DNA from: an uncultured bacterium
GTDB lineage: Bacteria > Bacillota > Clostridia > Oscillospirales > Acutalibacteraceae
Direction of reading: 5' to 3'
Assembly: GCA_905215105.1 (NCBI GenBank)
Contig: CAJMOI010000019.1
Location: forward strand, 1-21,998
DNA length: 21,998 bases
A model generated the notes under the pieces. The model had not been told where the DNA came from and made no database searches. It saw nothing but the letters and a program-made list of their open reading frames with translations. Below, in pieces: positions 1-7,638 of the stretch. Both the position numbers and the translations under genes were made by a program. Each line of letters opens with the position of its first letter. The first letter of the stretch is position 1.

Positions 1-404
1 CCGGGTCCTTTGCCCTGGCGCCGGACTGCTTCGTCGCGGTGGACGTGACCCACGCCCGCACCCCCGACGGACCCAAGGAGGGAACCTTCCCCGCTGGCGG
101 CGGGACTGTCATCGGACTGGGCCCCAACATCACCCGCTGGATGAGCGACCGGCTGACCGCCAAAGCCCAGGAAAAAGAGCTGCCCTATGCGTTGGAAGTA
201 ATGACCGGCCACAGCGGCACCAATGCCTGGCGGGTGCAAACCGCCCGGGAGGGGATCGCCACGGCGGTGGTCTCCCTGCCCTTAAAGTACATGCATACCC
301 CAGTGGAAACCTTAGATCTGGCCGACCTGGAGACATCCGCTGCCCTGCTGGCCGCCTTTGTCACCGACCTGGCCAAGGAAGGAGGAGGGCTCCTTGGTGA
401 CTGA
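1..404 (+). CDS. M42 family metallo-aminopeptidase, C-terminal part (5' end outside window)
   Basis: The frame is open from base 3 to a TGA at 402-404, so this is the last ~133 residues of a gene that starts upstream. It is the C-terminal part of an M42 (glutamyl aminopeptidase / TET-type) dinuclear metallopeptidase: the metal-binding Asp lies in FVAVDVTHA, and the last metal-ligand His lies in KYMHTPVETLDLADLE, the usual family ending. The loop normally reading GGTDA is SGTNA here, a local deviation. M42 enzymes are cytosolic, form large tetrahedral dodecamers and trim peptides from the N terminus. The gene overlaps the next M42 gene by 8 bases and heads a row of three paralogues. Family is clear; substrate preference cannot be read from this fragment. 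Confidence 0.88.
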   Translation, partial: GSFALAPDCFVAVDVTHARTPDGPKEGTFPAGGGTVIGLGPNITRWMSDRLTAKAQEKELPYALEVMTGHSGTNAWRVQTAREGIATAVVSLPLKYMHTPVETLDLADLETSAALLAAFVTDLAKEGGGLLGD

Positions 405-1422
405 CCTCTTAAAAACCCTCTGTGCCTTGCCCGGCGTCTCCAGCCGGGAGGACGAAGTGCGCGACTATCTGCGCGCGCTGGCGGCGCCCCACGCCCACAG
501 CATTCGGGTGGACACCATGGGCAACCTGATCGTGGAAAAGAAGGGGATCGTCCCCGGATGTAAGAAACTGATGCTGGCTGCCCACATGGACGAGGTGGGC
601 CTAATGGTTCACACCATCACCGACGAGGGCTACTTAAAGTTCGACACCGTGGGCGGCATCGACCGCCGGGTCCTGCTGGGAAAACCCGTGCTGGTGGGTC
701 CGGAAAAGCTCCCCGGCATCATCGGCCTGAAAGCCTATCACCTGACCAGCCGGGACGAGGAGAAAAAGGTCCCGAAACTCAAGGAACTGGCCATCGACAT
801 CGGGGCAAAAGACAAAGAGGAGGCCAGTGCCCACGTCCATCTGGGCGATGTGGTGGTCTTTGACACCGATGTAGCGGAGTTTGGACACGGTTTTTTAAAG
901 GCCAAGGCCATCGACGACCGAATCGGCTGTGCCGTGATGGCACAGCTGCTCCAAGAGCCTCTGCCCATGGACACCACCTTTGTCTTTACTGTCCAGGAAG
1001 AGGTGGGGACACGAGGCGCGTTCGGCGCCGCTTTCTCTGTCAAGCCGGACATTGCCCTGGTGCTGGAGGGCACCACCGCCGCCGATCTGCCCGATATGGA
1101 TTCCCACAAAAAGGTGTGTGCCCCAGGCGGCGGCCCGGTGATCCCCTACATGGACGGGGGCACCGTCTATGACCGGAGGCTCTTCGAGCTGCTGCGCACC
1201 TTGGCTGAGCAGAGCCGCATCCCCTGGCAGACCAAGGAATACCTCTCCGGCGGCACCGATGCCGCAGCCATTCAGCGCAGCCGGGAAGGGGTACGGGTGG
1301 CGGCCATCTCCGCCGCGGTGCGCTATCTCCATGCACCTTCTAGCGTTGCCTCGCTGGAGGACTGCCAAAATATTTTGATCCTGGCCCGGCGCTTTCTCCA
1401 GGCTGTGGCCGCCATGGAATGA
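397..1422 (+). CDS. M42 family metallo-aminopeptidase (second of three tandem copies)
   Basis: A 341-residue cytosolic peptidase, normal length for M42. I choose the GTG at 397 because an AAGGAAGGAGGAGGG ribosome binding site lies 6 bases upstream; an earlier in-frame ATG at 358 lies deep inside the previous gene. Visible active-site residues: His63 in AAHMDEVG, the bridging Asp173 in KAIDDRIG, Glu201-Glu202 (catalytic base and ligand) in VQEEVGTRGA, and His312 in YLHAP. The ligand usually provided by Asp (VDVT) is Glu224 in LVLEGTTAADLPD, a pattern I recall from some M42 branches. The usual HTPVE near the end is HAPSSV. The 8-base overlap with the upstream paralogue suggests translational coupling. 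Probable role: amino-terminal peptide trimming. A cellulase label, sometimes given to M42 proteins, is unlikely. Confidence 0.92.
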   Translation: MTDLLKTLCALPGVSSREDEVRDYLRALAAPHAHSIRVDTMGNLIVEKKGIVPGCKKLMLAAHMDEVGLMVHTITDEGYLKFDTVGGIDRRVLLGKPVLVGPEKLPGIIGLKAYHLTSRDEEKKVPKLKELAIDIGAKDKEEASAHVHLGDVVVFDTDVAEFGHGFLKAKAIDDRIGCAVMAQLLQEPLPMDTTFVFTVQEEVGTRGAFGAAFSVKPDIALVLEGTTAADLPDMDSHKKVCAPGGGPVIPYMDGGTVYDRRLFELLRTLAEQSRIPWQTKEYLSGGTDAAAIQRSREGVRVAAISAAVRYLHAPSSVASLEDCQNILILARRFLQAVAAME

Positions 1423-1437
1423 GGAGGGACCCCCAAC

Positions 1438-2448
1438 ATGGACTATTTGTCTGTTATTGAAATGCTCAACGGCAGCCACGGGCCGGCAGGGGATGAGCGG
1501 CAGATTGCCGCCACCCTGAAGCGCCTGGCCGAGCCCTACGCCGACGAGTGCTGGCTGGACACCATGGGCAATCTGATTGTTCACAAGAAGGGAACGGGGC
1601 CCAAGGTGATGTTTGCCGCCCACATGGACTGCATCGGCCTGATCGTCACACACATCCACAAAGACGGCTATCTCTCTTTTGGAAAGCTGGGAGGTGTTCG
1701 GCCGGAGAGCATCCTGCACACCCCCTTCCGCTTCAAAAACGGTGTGTGTGGTGTGGTTTCCCTGCGCCGAAAGGTCTCCCCCAAGGATATGACCATTGAC
1801 GACCTGTACCTGGATATCGGCGCCAAAAACGAAGCCCATGCCCGGCGGCTGGTGCAGATCGGCGACACGGCGGTCTTCCGTATGCCCGCCTTTGCCAGCG
1901 AATCCCGCCTGGTCTCGCCCTACCTGGACGACCGCATCGCCTGCGCGGTGATGCTGGACGCCATCAGCCACATCCGCGCCCACACCAGCGACCTCTACTT
2001 CGTCTTTACCGTCCAGGAGGAACTAGGCCTGCGGGGAAGCAAAACCGCAGCTTTCGCCATTGACCCCGATTACGCGGTGGCCTTGGACGTGACAGCCGCC
2101 GAGGAGTTAGACGACAAGAAACAGGCCAGCACCATTTTGGGCGGCGGGGCCGCCATCAAGGTGATGGACAGCTCGGTGATTTGCCATCCGGAAATGGTGA
2201 AACTTCTTGAAACACTTGCAATGGAAAGTAAAATCCCTTGTCAGAGAGAAGTGATGCTGTCTGGGGGGACTGACGCCGGCGCCATCCATGTTTCCCGGGA
2301 AGGTGTGTTCCCCGGCGGCATTTCCATTCCCTGCCGGTACATCCACACCCCCACCGAGACAGTAGACCTATCTGATGTGTCTGCTGCAGTACGGCTTTTG
2401 ACAGCATTCGCCCAGAAAAACTTAGAAACAACAAAGGATGTAATGTGA
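1438..2448 (+). CDS. M42 family metallo-aminopeptidase (third of three tandem copies)
   Basis: A 336-residue M42 peptidase starting at ATG 1438, 9 bases after a GAGGAGGG ribosome binding site and 15 bases after the previous stop. Metal and catalytic residues are present: His62 (AAHMDCIG), Asp164 (PYLDDRIAC), Glu194-Glu195 (VQEELGLRGS), Asp217 (VALDVTAAE) and His303 (RYIHTPTETVDLSDV). The residue after the HMD motif is Cys65 where the family normally has Glu (HMDEVG), as the paralogue just upstream does. Cytosolic and probably oligomeric. The three copies differ around the metal site, so they may be separate specificities or subunits of a mixed particle; that is inference. The stop is followed one base later by the start of the PLP enzyme gene. 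Confidence 0.92.
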   Translation: MDYLSVIEMLNGSHGPAGDERQIAATLKRLAEPYADECWLDTMGNLIVHKKGTGPKVMFAAHMDCIGLIVTHIHKDGYLSFGKLGGVRPESILHTPFRFKNGVCGVVSLRRKVSPKDMTIDDLYLDIGAKNEAHARRLVQIGDTAVFRMPAFASESRLVSPYLDDRIACAVMLDAISHIRAHTSDLYFVFTVQEELGLRGSKTAAFAIDPDYAVALDVTAAEELDDKKQASTILGGGAAIKVMDSSVICHPEMVKLLETLAMESKIPCQREVMLSGGTDAGAIHVSREGVFPGGISIPCRYIHTPTETVDLSDVSAAVRLLTAFAQKNLETTKDVM

Positions 2449-2449
2449 T

Positions 2450-3700
2450 ATGCCTTTACAGATTAGCGACCGTGTCCGCGCCCTGGGCATTCAGGCCCAG
2501 CAGGCACTGGCGGAGCAGTTTGCCCGCATCGATGAAATCGCGGAGTTCAACACCCAAAAGGTCCTCTCTGCCTTTCAAAAGCACAAAGTGGCCGAGAATT
2601 TTTTCCACGGCACCACTGGTTACGGATATGACGATCTGGGCCGGGACACTTTGGGGGAGATTTACGCCGATATCTTTTGCACCGAGGACGCCATGGTGCG
2701 CATCACTTTTGTCAACGGCACCCATGCCATCGCGTCCGCCCTGTATGGAGTCCTGCGGCCGGGGGACACCCTGGTCTCCGCCATCGGGGCTCCCTATGAC
2801 ACCCTGCAAGGGGTTATTGGCATTACCGGCGATGGCAACGGCTCTCTGAAGGAATTTGGCATTCACTACCGCCAGGTGGACCTGACCCCCGAAGATACGC
2901 CCGATCTGCCCGGCATTGTCCAGGCCGTCCAGGAGCCGGGGGTGAAGGCCGTCCTCATCCAGCGCTCTCGGGGGTATGCCACCCGGGCCTCGCTGTCGGT
3001 GGAGACCATCGGTGCCATCTGCAAAGCCATCCGCCAGGTAAATCCCACAGTTAACATTCTGGTGGACAACTGCTATGGGGAGTTCGTAGAGACCATCGAG
3101 CCCACCCAGGTGGGGGCCGACCTCATCATGGGTTCTCTCATCAAGAATCCCGGCGGCGGCCTGGCCCCCATGGGCGGCTACGTGGCGGGACGGCGGGACT
3201 TGGTGGAGAGCACCGCCACACGCATGACTGTCCCTGGCATCGGGCGGGAGTGTGGCGCTTCCCTGGGGAACAACCGGGCGCTGTATCAGGGCCTTTTTCT
3301 GGCACCCCACACCGTGGCCCAGGCCACCAAAACAGCGGTCTTTGCCGCCAAGGTCATGGAGCTGCTGGGCTACCGGACCGACCCAGGCTCTCAGGATATC
3401 CGCCACGACATCATCCAGATGATCCACTTAGAGCAGCCTCAGGCGGTGGAAAAATTCTGCCGGGGCATTCAAATGGGTGCGCCGGTGGACTCCTATGTCA
3501 CCCCGGTGCCCTGGGACATGCCCGGTTACGACTGTCCCGTCATCATGGCTGCCGGTGCCTTCATCCAGGGTGCGTCCATCGAGTTGTCCGCTGATGCCCC
3601 CATGCGCCCGCCTTACACCGTCTATATGCAGGGGGGCCTGACCTACGAGTCGGGAAAGCTTGGCATCCTTCTGGCTGCCGAGGAGCTTTTGCGGGAATAA
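2450..3700 (+). CDS. ynbB: Methionine gamma-lyase family PLP enzyme (YnbB / 'aluminum resistance protein' type)
   Basis: A 416-residue fold-type I PLP enzyme resembling Bacillus YnbB. Visible features: the N-terminal FHGTTGYGYDD region (about 52-62), the phosphate-binding stretch FVNGTHAIASALYG (87-100), the cofactor-contacting Asp206 in ILVDNCYGEF, and the probable Schiff-base Lys232 in GSLIKNPGGGLAP. Such proteins are annotated as methionine gamma-lyases or aluminum resistance proteins, but the physiological substrate is not well established, so a C-S lyase or related activity on sulfur amino acids is only inferred. ATG 2450 follows the M42 stop by one base, with AAAGGA about 10 bases upstream, so it is translated as part of the peptidase operon. 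A plausible link is breakdown of amino acids released by the peptidases. Confidence 0.88.
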   Translation: MPLQISDRVRALGIQAQQALAEQFARIDEIAEFNTQKVLSAFQKHKVAENFFHGTTGYGYDDLGRDTLGEIYADIFCTEDAMVRITFVNGTHAIASALYGVLRPGDTLVSAIGAPYDTLQGVIGITGDGNGSLKEFGIHYRQVDLTPEDTPDLPGIVQAVQEPGVKAVLIQRSRGYATRASLSVETIGAICKAIRQVNPTVNILVDNCYGEFVETIEPTQVGADLIMGSLIKNPGGGLAPMGGYVAGRRDLVESTATRMTVPGIGRECGASLGNNRALYQGLFLAPHTVAQATKTAVFAAKVMELLGYRTDPGSQDIRHDIIQMIHLEQPQAVEKFCRGIQMGAPVDSYVTPVPWDMPGYDCPVIMAAGAFIQGASIELSADAPMRPPYTVYMQGGLTYESGKLGILLAAEELLRE

Positions 3701-3736
3701 TAGACACTGGATCACAAGGAAAAGGAGACCAGGACT

Positions 3737-5752
3737 ATGGAGCCAGCCAAACGGGCAGAGGAACTGCGGGCTCTGCTCAATCACCACAGCAATTTATATT
3801 ACAACGAGGACGCCCCCACCATCTCCGACCAGGAATACGACGCCCTCATGCGAGAGCTAAAGGCCCTGGAGAAAGCCCACCCAGAGCTCATCGCCCCGGA
3901 TTCTCCCACCCAGAAGGTGGGAGGTAGTGCCAAGCGGACCGCCGGGGTTCTGGTGGCCCACCGGGTTCCCATGCTGTCCATGCAAGACCTGTTCACTGAA
4001 GAGGAGGTCAACCACTTTTTGGAGGACTGCCAAGAGAAGCTGGGGGAGGGGATCACCTTCCTAGTGGAGACCAAGATCGACGGTTTGTCCATGGCCCTGC
4101 GCTATGAGAACGGCACCCTGGTCACCGCGCTGACCCGAGGGGACGGCCGGAATTTTGGAGAGGACGTCACCGCCAACGCCAAAGTGATCGACGACGTTGC
4201 CCTCACCCTTCGCCACCCGGTGGAATACCTGGAACTGCGGGGTGAGGTCTACATGACCAACGCCGCCTTTGAGGCTGTCAACGAAAAGCAGGAGCTGCTG
4301 GGCAAAAAAACCTTTGCCAACCCCCGCAACTGCGCCGCCGGAACCCTGCGCCAGCTGGACGCCGCAGTGACACGGGAGAGGCACCTGTCCTTCTTCGTCT
4401 TTAACATCCAGGACATCCGGGGCAAGGAGCTGGCCACCCACCAAGAGGCCTACGACTTTCTGGAATCCTGCGGCGTGACGGTCATTCAGCCCCGCTTTGT
4501 CTGCAAAGACCGCCAGGAGGTGTGGCAAGCCATCCAAGCCATCGGGGAGATGCGGGGGAGCCTGCCCTACGATATCGACGGCGCCGTGATCAAGGTCAAC
4601 AACCTGGCACTTCGCCAGCAGCTGAAAGACACCGCCAAAAATGCCGGATACCAGGTGGCCTACAAATATCCGCCGGAGCGGAAGGAGACCAAATTGCAGA
4701 CCATCGAGCTGTCTGTGGGCAGAACAGGCAAGATCACCCCAACAGCCATTTTTGAGCCCGTCCGTCTATGCGGCACCACCGTCTCCCGCTGTACGTTGCA
4801 CAACCAGGACTTCATCACCAACTTGGATATCCGCCTTGGCTCCACCCTTCTGATCGAAAAGTCCGGGGAAGTCATTCCCAAATGCGTGGGGGTGGTGGCG
4901 GAGAAACAGCCTCCAGACAGCCAGGTGTTTCAGATCCCCATGGTCTGCCCGGTTTGTGGCTCACCGGCAGTGCGGGAAGATACAGCGGACATCAAGTGCG
5001 TGAACCTCAACTGCCCCGCCCAGCTGGAGCGGTTGATCGGCCATTTTGTGGGCCGGGGTGCCATGGACATCAAGGGGTTCGGCGTGGTGTACGTCCACGA
5101 TCTCATCAAGGAAGGGTATTTGACCGACGTTGCTGATATCTTTACCCTCTATCACCACCGTGAGGAGCTGATCGAAAAAGGCATCGTCGGCAAGGAGAAA
5201 AATACCGACAAGCTGTTGGGCGCCATTGAAAAGGCAAAGGAAAACCCTCCCGATCGTCTTCTGACTGGCTTGGGCATTGCCAACGTCGGCCGGTCTGCCG
5301 CCCAGGTCTTGATGAACCACTTTGGCACGGTGGACGCCCTGGCCGCCGCCTCTGTGGAAGATATGACTGCTGTAGATGACATCGGCCCCATCTCTGCCCA
5401 GTGTGTGTATGACTATTTCCGCCAGCCCCACAACCAGAAGGTATTGGAAAAACTCCGGTCGGCTGGTGTGAATATGACCCAGGAAATTGTGGCTCCGGTA
5501 GGGGGGAACCTTCCCCTTTCCGGGCAGACCGTGGTAATCACCGGTACACTGCCTGGTTTGAGCCGGGAAGAGGCCGCCCAGTTGGTCCAGGAGAACGGGG
5601 GAAAGGTGACGGGAAGCGTCTCCAAAAAGACCTCCTTCCTTCTGGCTGGCGAGAATGCCGGTAGCAAGCTGGACAAGGCCAACAACTTGGGCATCCCTGT
5701 TCTCAGCTTGGAAGAACTTCTAAACAGGCTGGGGAAATCCTCGGCCCAGTGA
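3737..5752 (+). CDS. ligA: NAD-dependent DNA ligase LigA
   Basis: A 671-residue protein, full length for bacterial LigA, which seals nicks in replication and repair using NAD+. Order of domains: Ia NAD-binding domain (1-70, with the YYNEDAPTISDQEYD signature), adenylation domain with catalytic Lys113 in ETKIDGLSM, OB fold (about 320-400), a four-Cys zinc finger (Cys404, 407, 421, 426), helix-hairpin-helix repeats (about 430-580) and a C-terminal BRCT domain (about 590-665, LSGQTVVITGTLPG). ATG 3737 is preceded by AAAGGAG at 3720-3726 and lies 36 bases after the YnbB stop, so it is probably the last gene of the peptidase operon. A strong hairpin terminator follows. It is the last plus-strand gene in the window. 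Confidence 0.98.
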   Translation: MEPAKRAEELRALLNHHSNLYYNEDAPTISDQEYDALMRELKALEKAHPELIAPDSPTQKVGGSAKRTAGVLVAHRVPMLSMQDLFTEEEVNHFLEDCQEKLGEGITFLVETKIDGLSMALRYENGTLVTALTRGDGRNFGEDVTANAKVIDDVALTLRHPVEYLELRGEVYMTNAAFEAVNEKQELLGKKTFANPRNCAAGTLRQLDAAVTRERHLSFFVFNIQDIRGKELATHQEAYDFLESCGVTVIQPRFVCKDRQEVWQAIQAIGEMRGSLPYDIDGAVIKVNNLALRQQLKDTAKNAGYQVAYKYPPERKETKLQTIELSVGRTGKITPTAIFEPVRLCGTTVSRCTLHNQDFITNLDIRLGSTLLIEKSGEVIPKCVGVVAEKQPPDSQVFQIPMVCPVCGSPAVREDTADIKCVNLNCPAQLERLIGHFVGRGAMDIKGFGVVYVHDLIKEGYLTDVADIFTLYHHREELIEKGIVGKEKNTDKLLGAIEKAKENPPDRLLTGLGIANVGRSAAQVLMNHFGTVDALAAASVEDMTAVDDIGPISAQCVYDYFRQPHNQKVLEKLRSAGVNMTQEIVAPVGGNLPLSGQTVVITGTLPGLSREEAAQLVQENGGKVTGSVSKKTSFLLAGENAGSKLDKANNLGIPVLSLEELLNRLGKSSAQ

Positions 5753-5757
5753 GCAGA

Positions 5758-5795
5758 AAAAATCCGTATGTCTTTTCCAAAACATACGGATTTTT
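5758..5795. terminator. Bidirectional intrinsic terminator between ligA and xer
   Basis: A 14-bp perfect stem (AAAAATCCGTATGT at 5758-5771 with its complement at 5782-5795) encloses a 10-base loop. On the plus strand it ends in a T run; on the minus strand the A run at 5757-5762 gives a matching U tract. It lies 5 bases after ligA and about 114 bases after the convergent xer gene, so it can stop both transcripts. Confidence 0.88.
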
Positions 5796-5908
5796 CTTTT
5801 CTCTCCACAAAACCTAGAAATTTTGTGAACAATTCATCCTGTCCCAGCTGAGCGAACAGGGAAGAGGAGCCCCCTTTGCCAATCGATTGGAACACAGTCT
5901 GGCGCAGC

Positions 5909-6892
5909 TCAGTCCTCCTGCTTTTTCACACGGGCCAGAGGATTGGCGTCCACCGCTTGCTTTAGGTTGCTGTCAGAGATGTGGGTATAGATCTGGGTGG
6001 TCCCCAAATTTTCATGGCCCAAAACATCCTGAAGGGTGCGCAGGTCCACGCCGTTGTTAAGCATCAAGGTGGCTGCCGTGTGGCGCAGCTTGTGGGGAGA
6101 ATACTTTGGGTCCAGCCCAGCTTTGGCCACAGCTTTTTGCACGATGTTTTCCACCGCCCGTGTGGTCAGCCGGGTCTTGTTCCGGGAGACAAAGAGGGCG
6201 TTTCTGTGGCGCGGTTCCTCTTTGGGGTCTGGGCGAACAGCCAGATAGGCCTGCAGGGCCTCTTGGCAGGCCTGGTTGAGATAGAGCTGCCGCTCTTTGT
6301 TGCCCTTGCCTAACACCCGAATGGTGTCCTCCCGCACGTCCTGCACATTCAGCCCTACCAGTTCACCCACGCGAAGGCCGCAGTTGAGAAAAAGCGTGAG
6401 GATGCAGTAATCCCGGACCTCATTGGGGCCGGAGACAGCTTCCAACAATTGGATGCTCTCCGCCAGCGTGAGGTAGCGGGGCAGGCTTTTCCGCCGTTTG
6501 GGGATCTGCAGAGCCTGGGTCGGATCATGTTCCATCCGATGGGCGTGGAGGCACAGGTACTGGTAAAAGGAACGGATCGCCACGCATTTCCGCGCTCTGG
6601 TGGAGGCCTCGGCCTTGCCGGACTTGGTTCCACCAGTGAGTGAAGTCAGAAAGCCATAGATTTCTGACAGCTGCGTCTTGGACACAAAGTCCAGGTCCAC
6701 ATCCAAGATAGAGATCTCTTGCGGCGGCACTTGCTCCAGCGCTGGATTTCTGCGTCGTTTTAAATAGCGAAAAAAACTGCGCAGGTCCAAAAAGTATTCG
6801 TCCACCGTCTTTGCCGAGTGTGAGAGGATGGACTCATGGTAGTTGAGGAACTCCTGCAAAATGGGCGGTGCGTCCCGCCAATAGTCTGCCAT
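5909..6892 (-). CDS. xerD: Tyrosine recombinase of the XerC/XerD type
   Basis: A 327-residue site-specific recombinase. The N-terminal SAM-like core-binding domain covers about 1-120. The catalytic domain has the full set of active residues: Arg174 (CGLRVGEL), Lys196 (LGKGNKER), His267 and Arg270 (HKLRHTAA), His293 (LGHENLGTTQ) and the nucleophile Tyr302 (IYTH). The ATG at 6892 has AAGGAG 6 bases upstream. In Bacillus, xerD (ripX) lies in the same neighbourhood as spoIIM, and here the next gene upstream is SpoIIM-like, which supports a housekeeping Xer protein rather than a mobile-element integrase. A dif-like site lies 31 bases upstream of the start codon. XerC versus XerD cannot be settled from sequence alone; it may be a lone recombinase serving both roles. 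The gene has its own unit, since a terminator separates it from the upstream cluster. Confidence 0.93.
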   Translation of the reverse strand: MADYWRDAPPILQEFLNYHESILSHSAKTVDEYFLDLRSFFRYLKRRRNPALEQVPPQEISILDVDLDFVSKTQLSEIYGFLTSLTGGTKSGKAEASTRARKCVAIRSFYQYLCLHAHRMEHDPTQALQIPKRRKSLPRYLTLAESIQLLEAVSGPNEVRDYCILTLFLNCGLRVGELVGLNVQDVREDTIRVLGKGNKERQLYLNQACQEALQAYLAVRPDPKEEPRHRNALFVSRNKTRLTTRAVENIVQKAVAKAGLDPKYSPHKLRHTAATLMLNNGVDLRTLQDVLGHENLGTTQIYTHISDSNLKQAVDANPLARVKKQED

Positions 6893-6922
6893 AGTGGTCT
6901 CCTTCGTTTTTTGAGGTCATTA

Positions 6923-6950
6923 ACTTCGCAAAATGTGCATTATGCGAAGT
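6923..6950. other. dif: Candidate dif (Xer recombination) site
   Basis: A 28-bp site with 11-6-11 layout: arm ACTTCGCAAAA (6923-6933), centre TGTGCA (6934-6939), arm TTATGCGAAGT (6940-6950). The ten bases TAACTTCGCA (6921-6930) are perfectly inverted at 6943-6952. Compared with the Bacillus subtilis dif site as I remember it, 19 of 28 positions agree, including the ACTTC end and the inner AT…ATTATG core. It lies just upstream of a xer gene and near the point where the plus-strand and minus-strand gene blocks meet. The inverted repeat could alternatively be an operator for the xer gene. Confidence 0.7.
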
Positions 6951-6965
6951 TACTTCTTGAAAAAG

Positions 6966-6986
6966 GACACTCCCCTCGGGAGTGTC
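6966..6986 (-). terminator. Intrinsic terminator after the spoIIM-like gene
   Basis: A perfect 9-bp stem, GACACTCCC (6966-6974) and GGGAGTGTC (6978-6986), with a 3-base loop. Read on the minus strand it is followed by CTTTTTC, so it ends the yajC–TIGR04086–spoIIM transcript about 45 bases after the last stop and isolates the xer/dif unit. Confidence 0.82.
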
Positions 6987-7029
6987 TTTCATTATACGCT
7001 GCCCAAGCAAAAATGGCAAGGAGAACTTC

Positions 7030-7635
7030 TCAGCCGCTCTCCGCCAAACCCTTGAGCAGAATGTGCAGCAGCTTGGGTGCCACCATGCGATCCAGAAAGG
7101 CGCAGACCAGCAGCACCGGCAAGGCAGCCAGAGCCCGGCCCAAAAGTTTTTTGCCCATGCCCTGGCGGTCTGCCTTTCCCAGCAGACCAGTGGTGCCCAG
7201 GACGAAAAAGGCCGGAACTGCCAGCAGACACGTCGGGCCAAAGACGATGCCTGCCCACAGCACTCCCGTTCCACCCAGGCCCTCCATCATGGCCACAATT
7301 CCATAGGAAAGGAAAAAACCGCGGAGGAAAAACAGGGTTGGAAGGGTCAATGCCGCAAGAGGCAGCAGGCTGAGGAGCACCGCCGCTGCCGGCCAGCGAA
7401 ACACGGTCCAAAGCTCCCGCCACAGGGACGGTGCCAACGTGGTCTGGGCGGCTTGCCCCAGAAATCCGCTGATGTATGGTGCGGCAGAAAGCTTTCCCTC
7501 CAGCAAACACCCTGCGATTCCTCCGGCGAGAAAGGCGGTGGACAACATCAACAATACGGTATCCCGGTTTTTTCGCGCCGCTTCCTTCTCTTTCTGCTGC
7601 GCCGTCATCCGGTTCTTTTTGCCTCTCCCCCTCAT
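7030..7635 (-). CDS. SpoIIM-like integral membrane protein
   Basis: A 201-residue polytopic protein with a basic N terminus, a first hydrophobic segment near 28-46, an extracytoplasmic-looking stretch to about 75, then several hydrophobic segments to 195. The central part (LRGFFLSYGIVAMMEG … VFGPTCLLAVPAFFVLGTTGL) resembles the SpoIIM/DUF95 family, in which SpoIIM works with SpoIID and SpoIIP to remodel peptidoglycan during forespore engulfment. The nearby xer gene matches the Bacillus spoIIM–xerD neighbourhood. Similarity is at the level of pattern and topology, so the spoIIM identity is probable, not certain. ATG 7635 is 3 bases after the previous stop and has only a weak ribosome binding site; an alternative ATG is at 7608. 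Last gene before a terminator. Confidence 0.62.
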   Translation of the reverse strand: MRGRGKKNRMTAQQKEKEAARKNRDTVLLMLSTAFLAGGIAGCLLEGKLSAAPYISGFLGQAAQTTLAPSLWRELWTVFRWPAAAVLLSLLPLAALTLPTLFFLRGFFLSYGIVAMMEGLGGTGVLWAGIVFGPTCLLAVPAFFVLGTTGLLGKADRQGMGKKLLGRALAALPVLLVCAFLDRMVAPKLLHILLKGLAESG

Positions 7636-7638
7636 GGG

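Noticed and set aside
895..1983. A 362-codon open frame on the minus strand, opposite the M42 genes
   Set aside because: It spans two clear M42 genes on the other strand and has no family pattern; it is a GC-rich shadow frame. The similar frame at 2456-3427 is rejected for the same reason.
5413..5895. A minus-strand frame overlapping the 3' end of ligA
   Set aside because: It overlaps the BRCT domain of ligA and runs through the terminator hairpin; no motif or ribosome binding site.
5909..6892. Reading the tyrosine recombinase as an integrase of a mobile element
   Set aside because: There are no phage or transfer genes, no excisionase and no attachment repeats at a tRNA; the spoIIM-like neighbour and dif-like site favour a housekeeping Xer protein.
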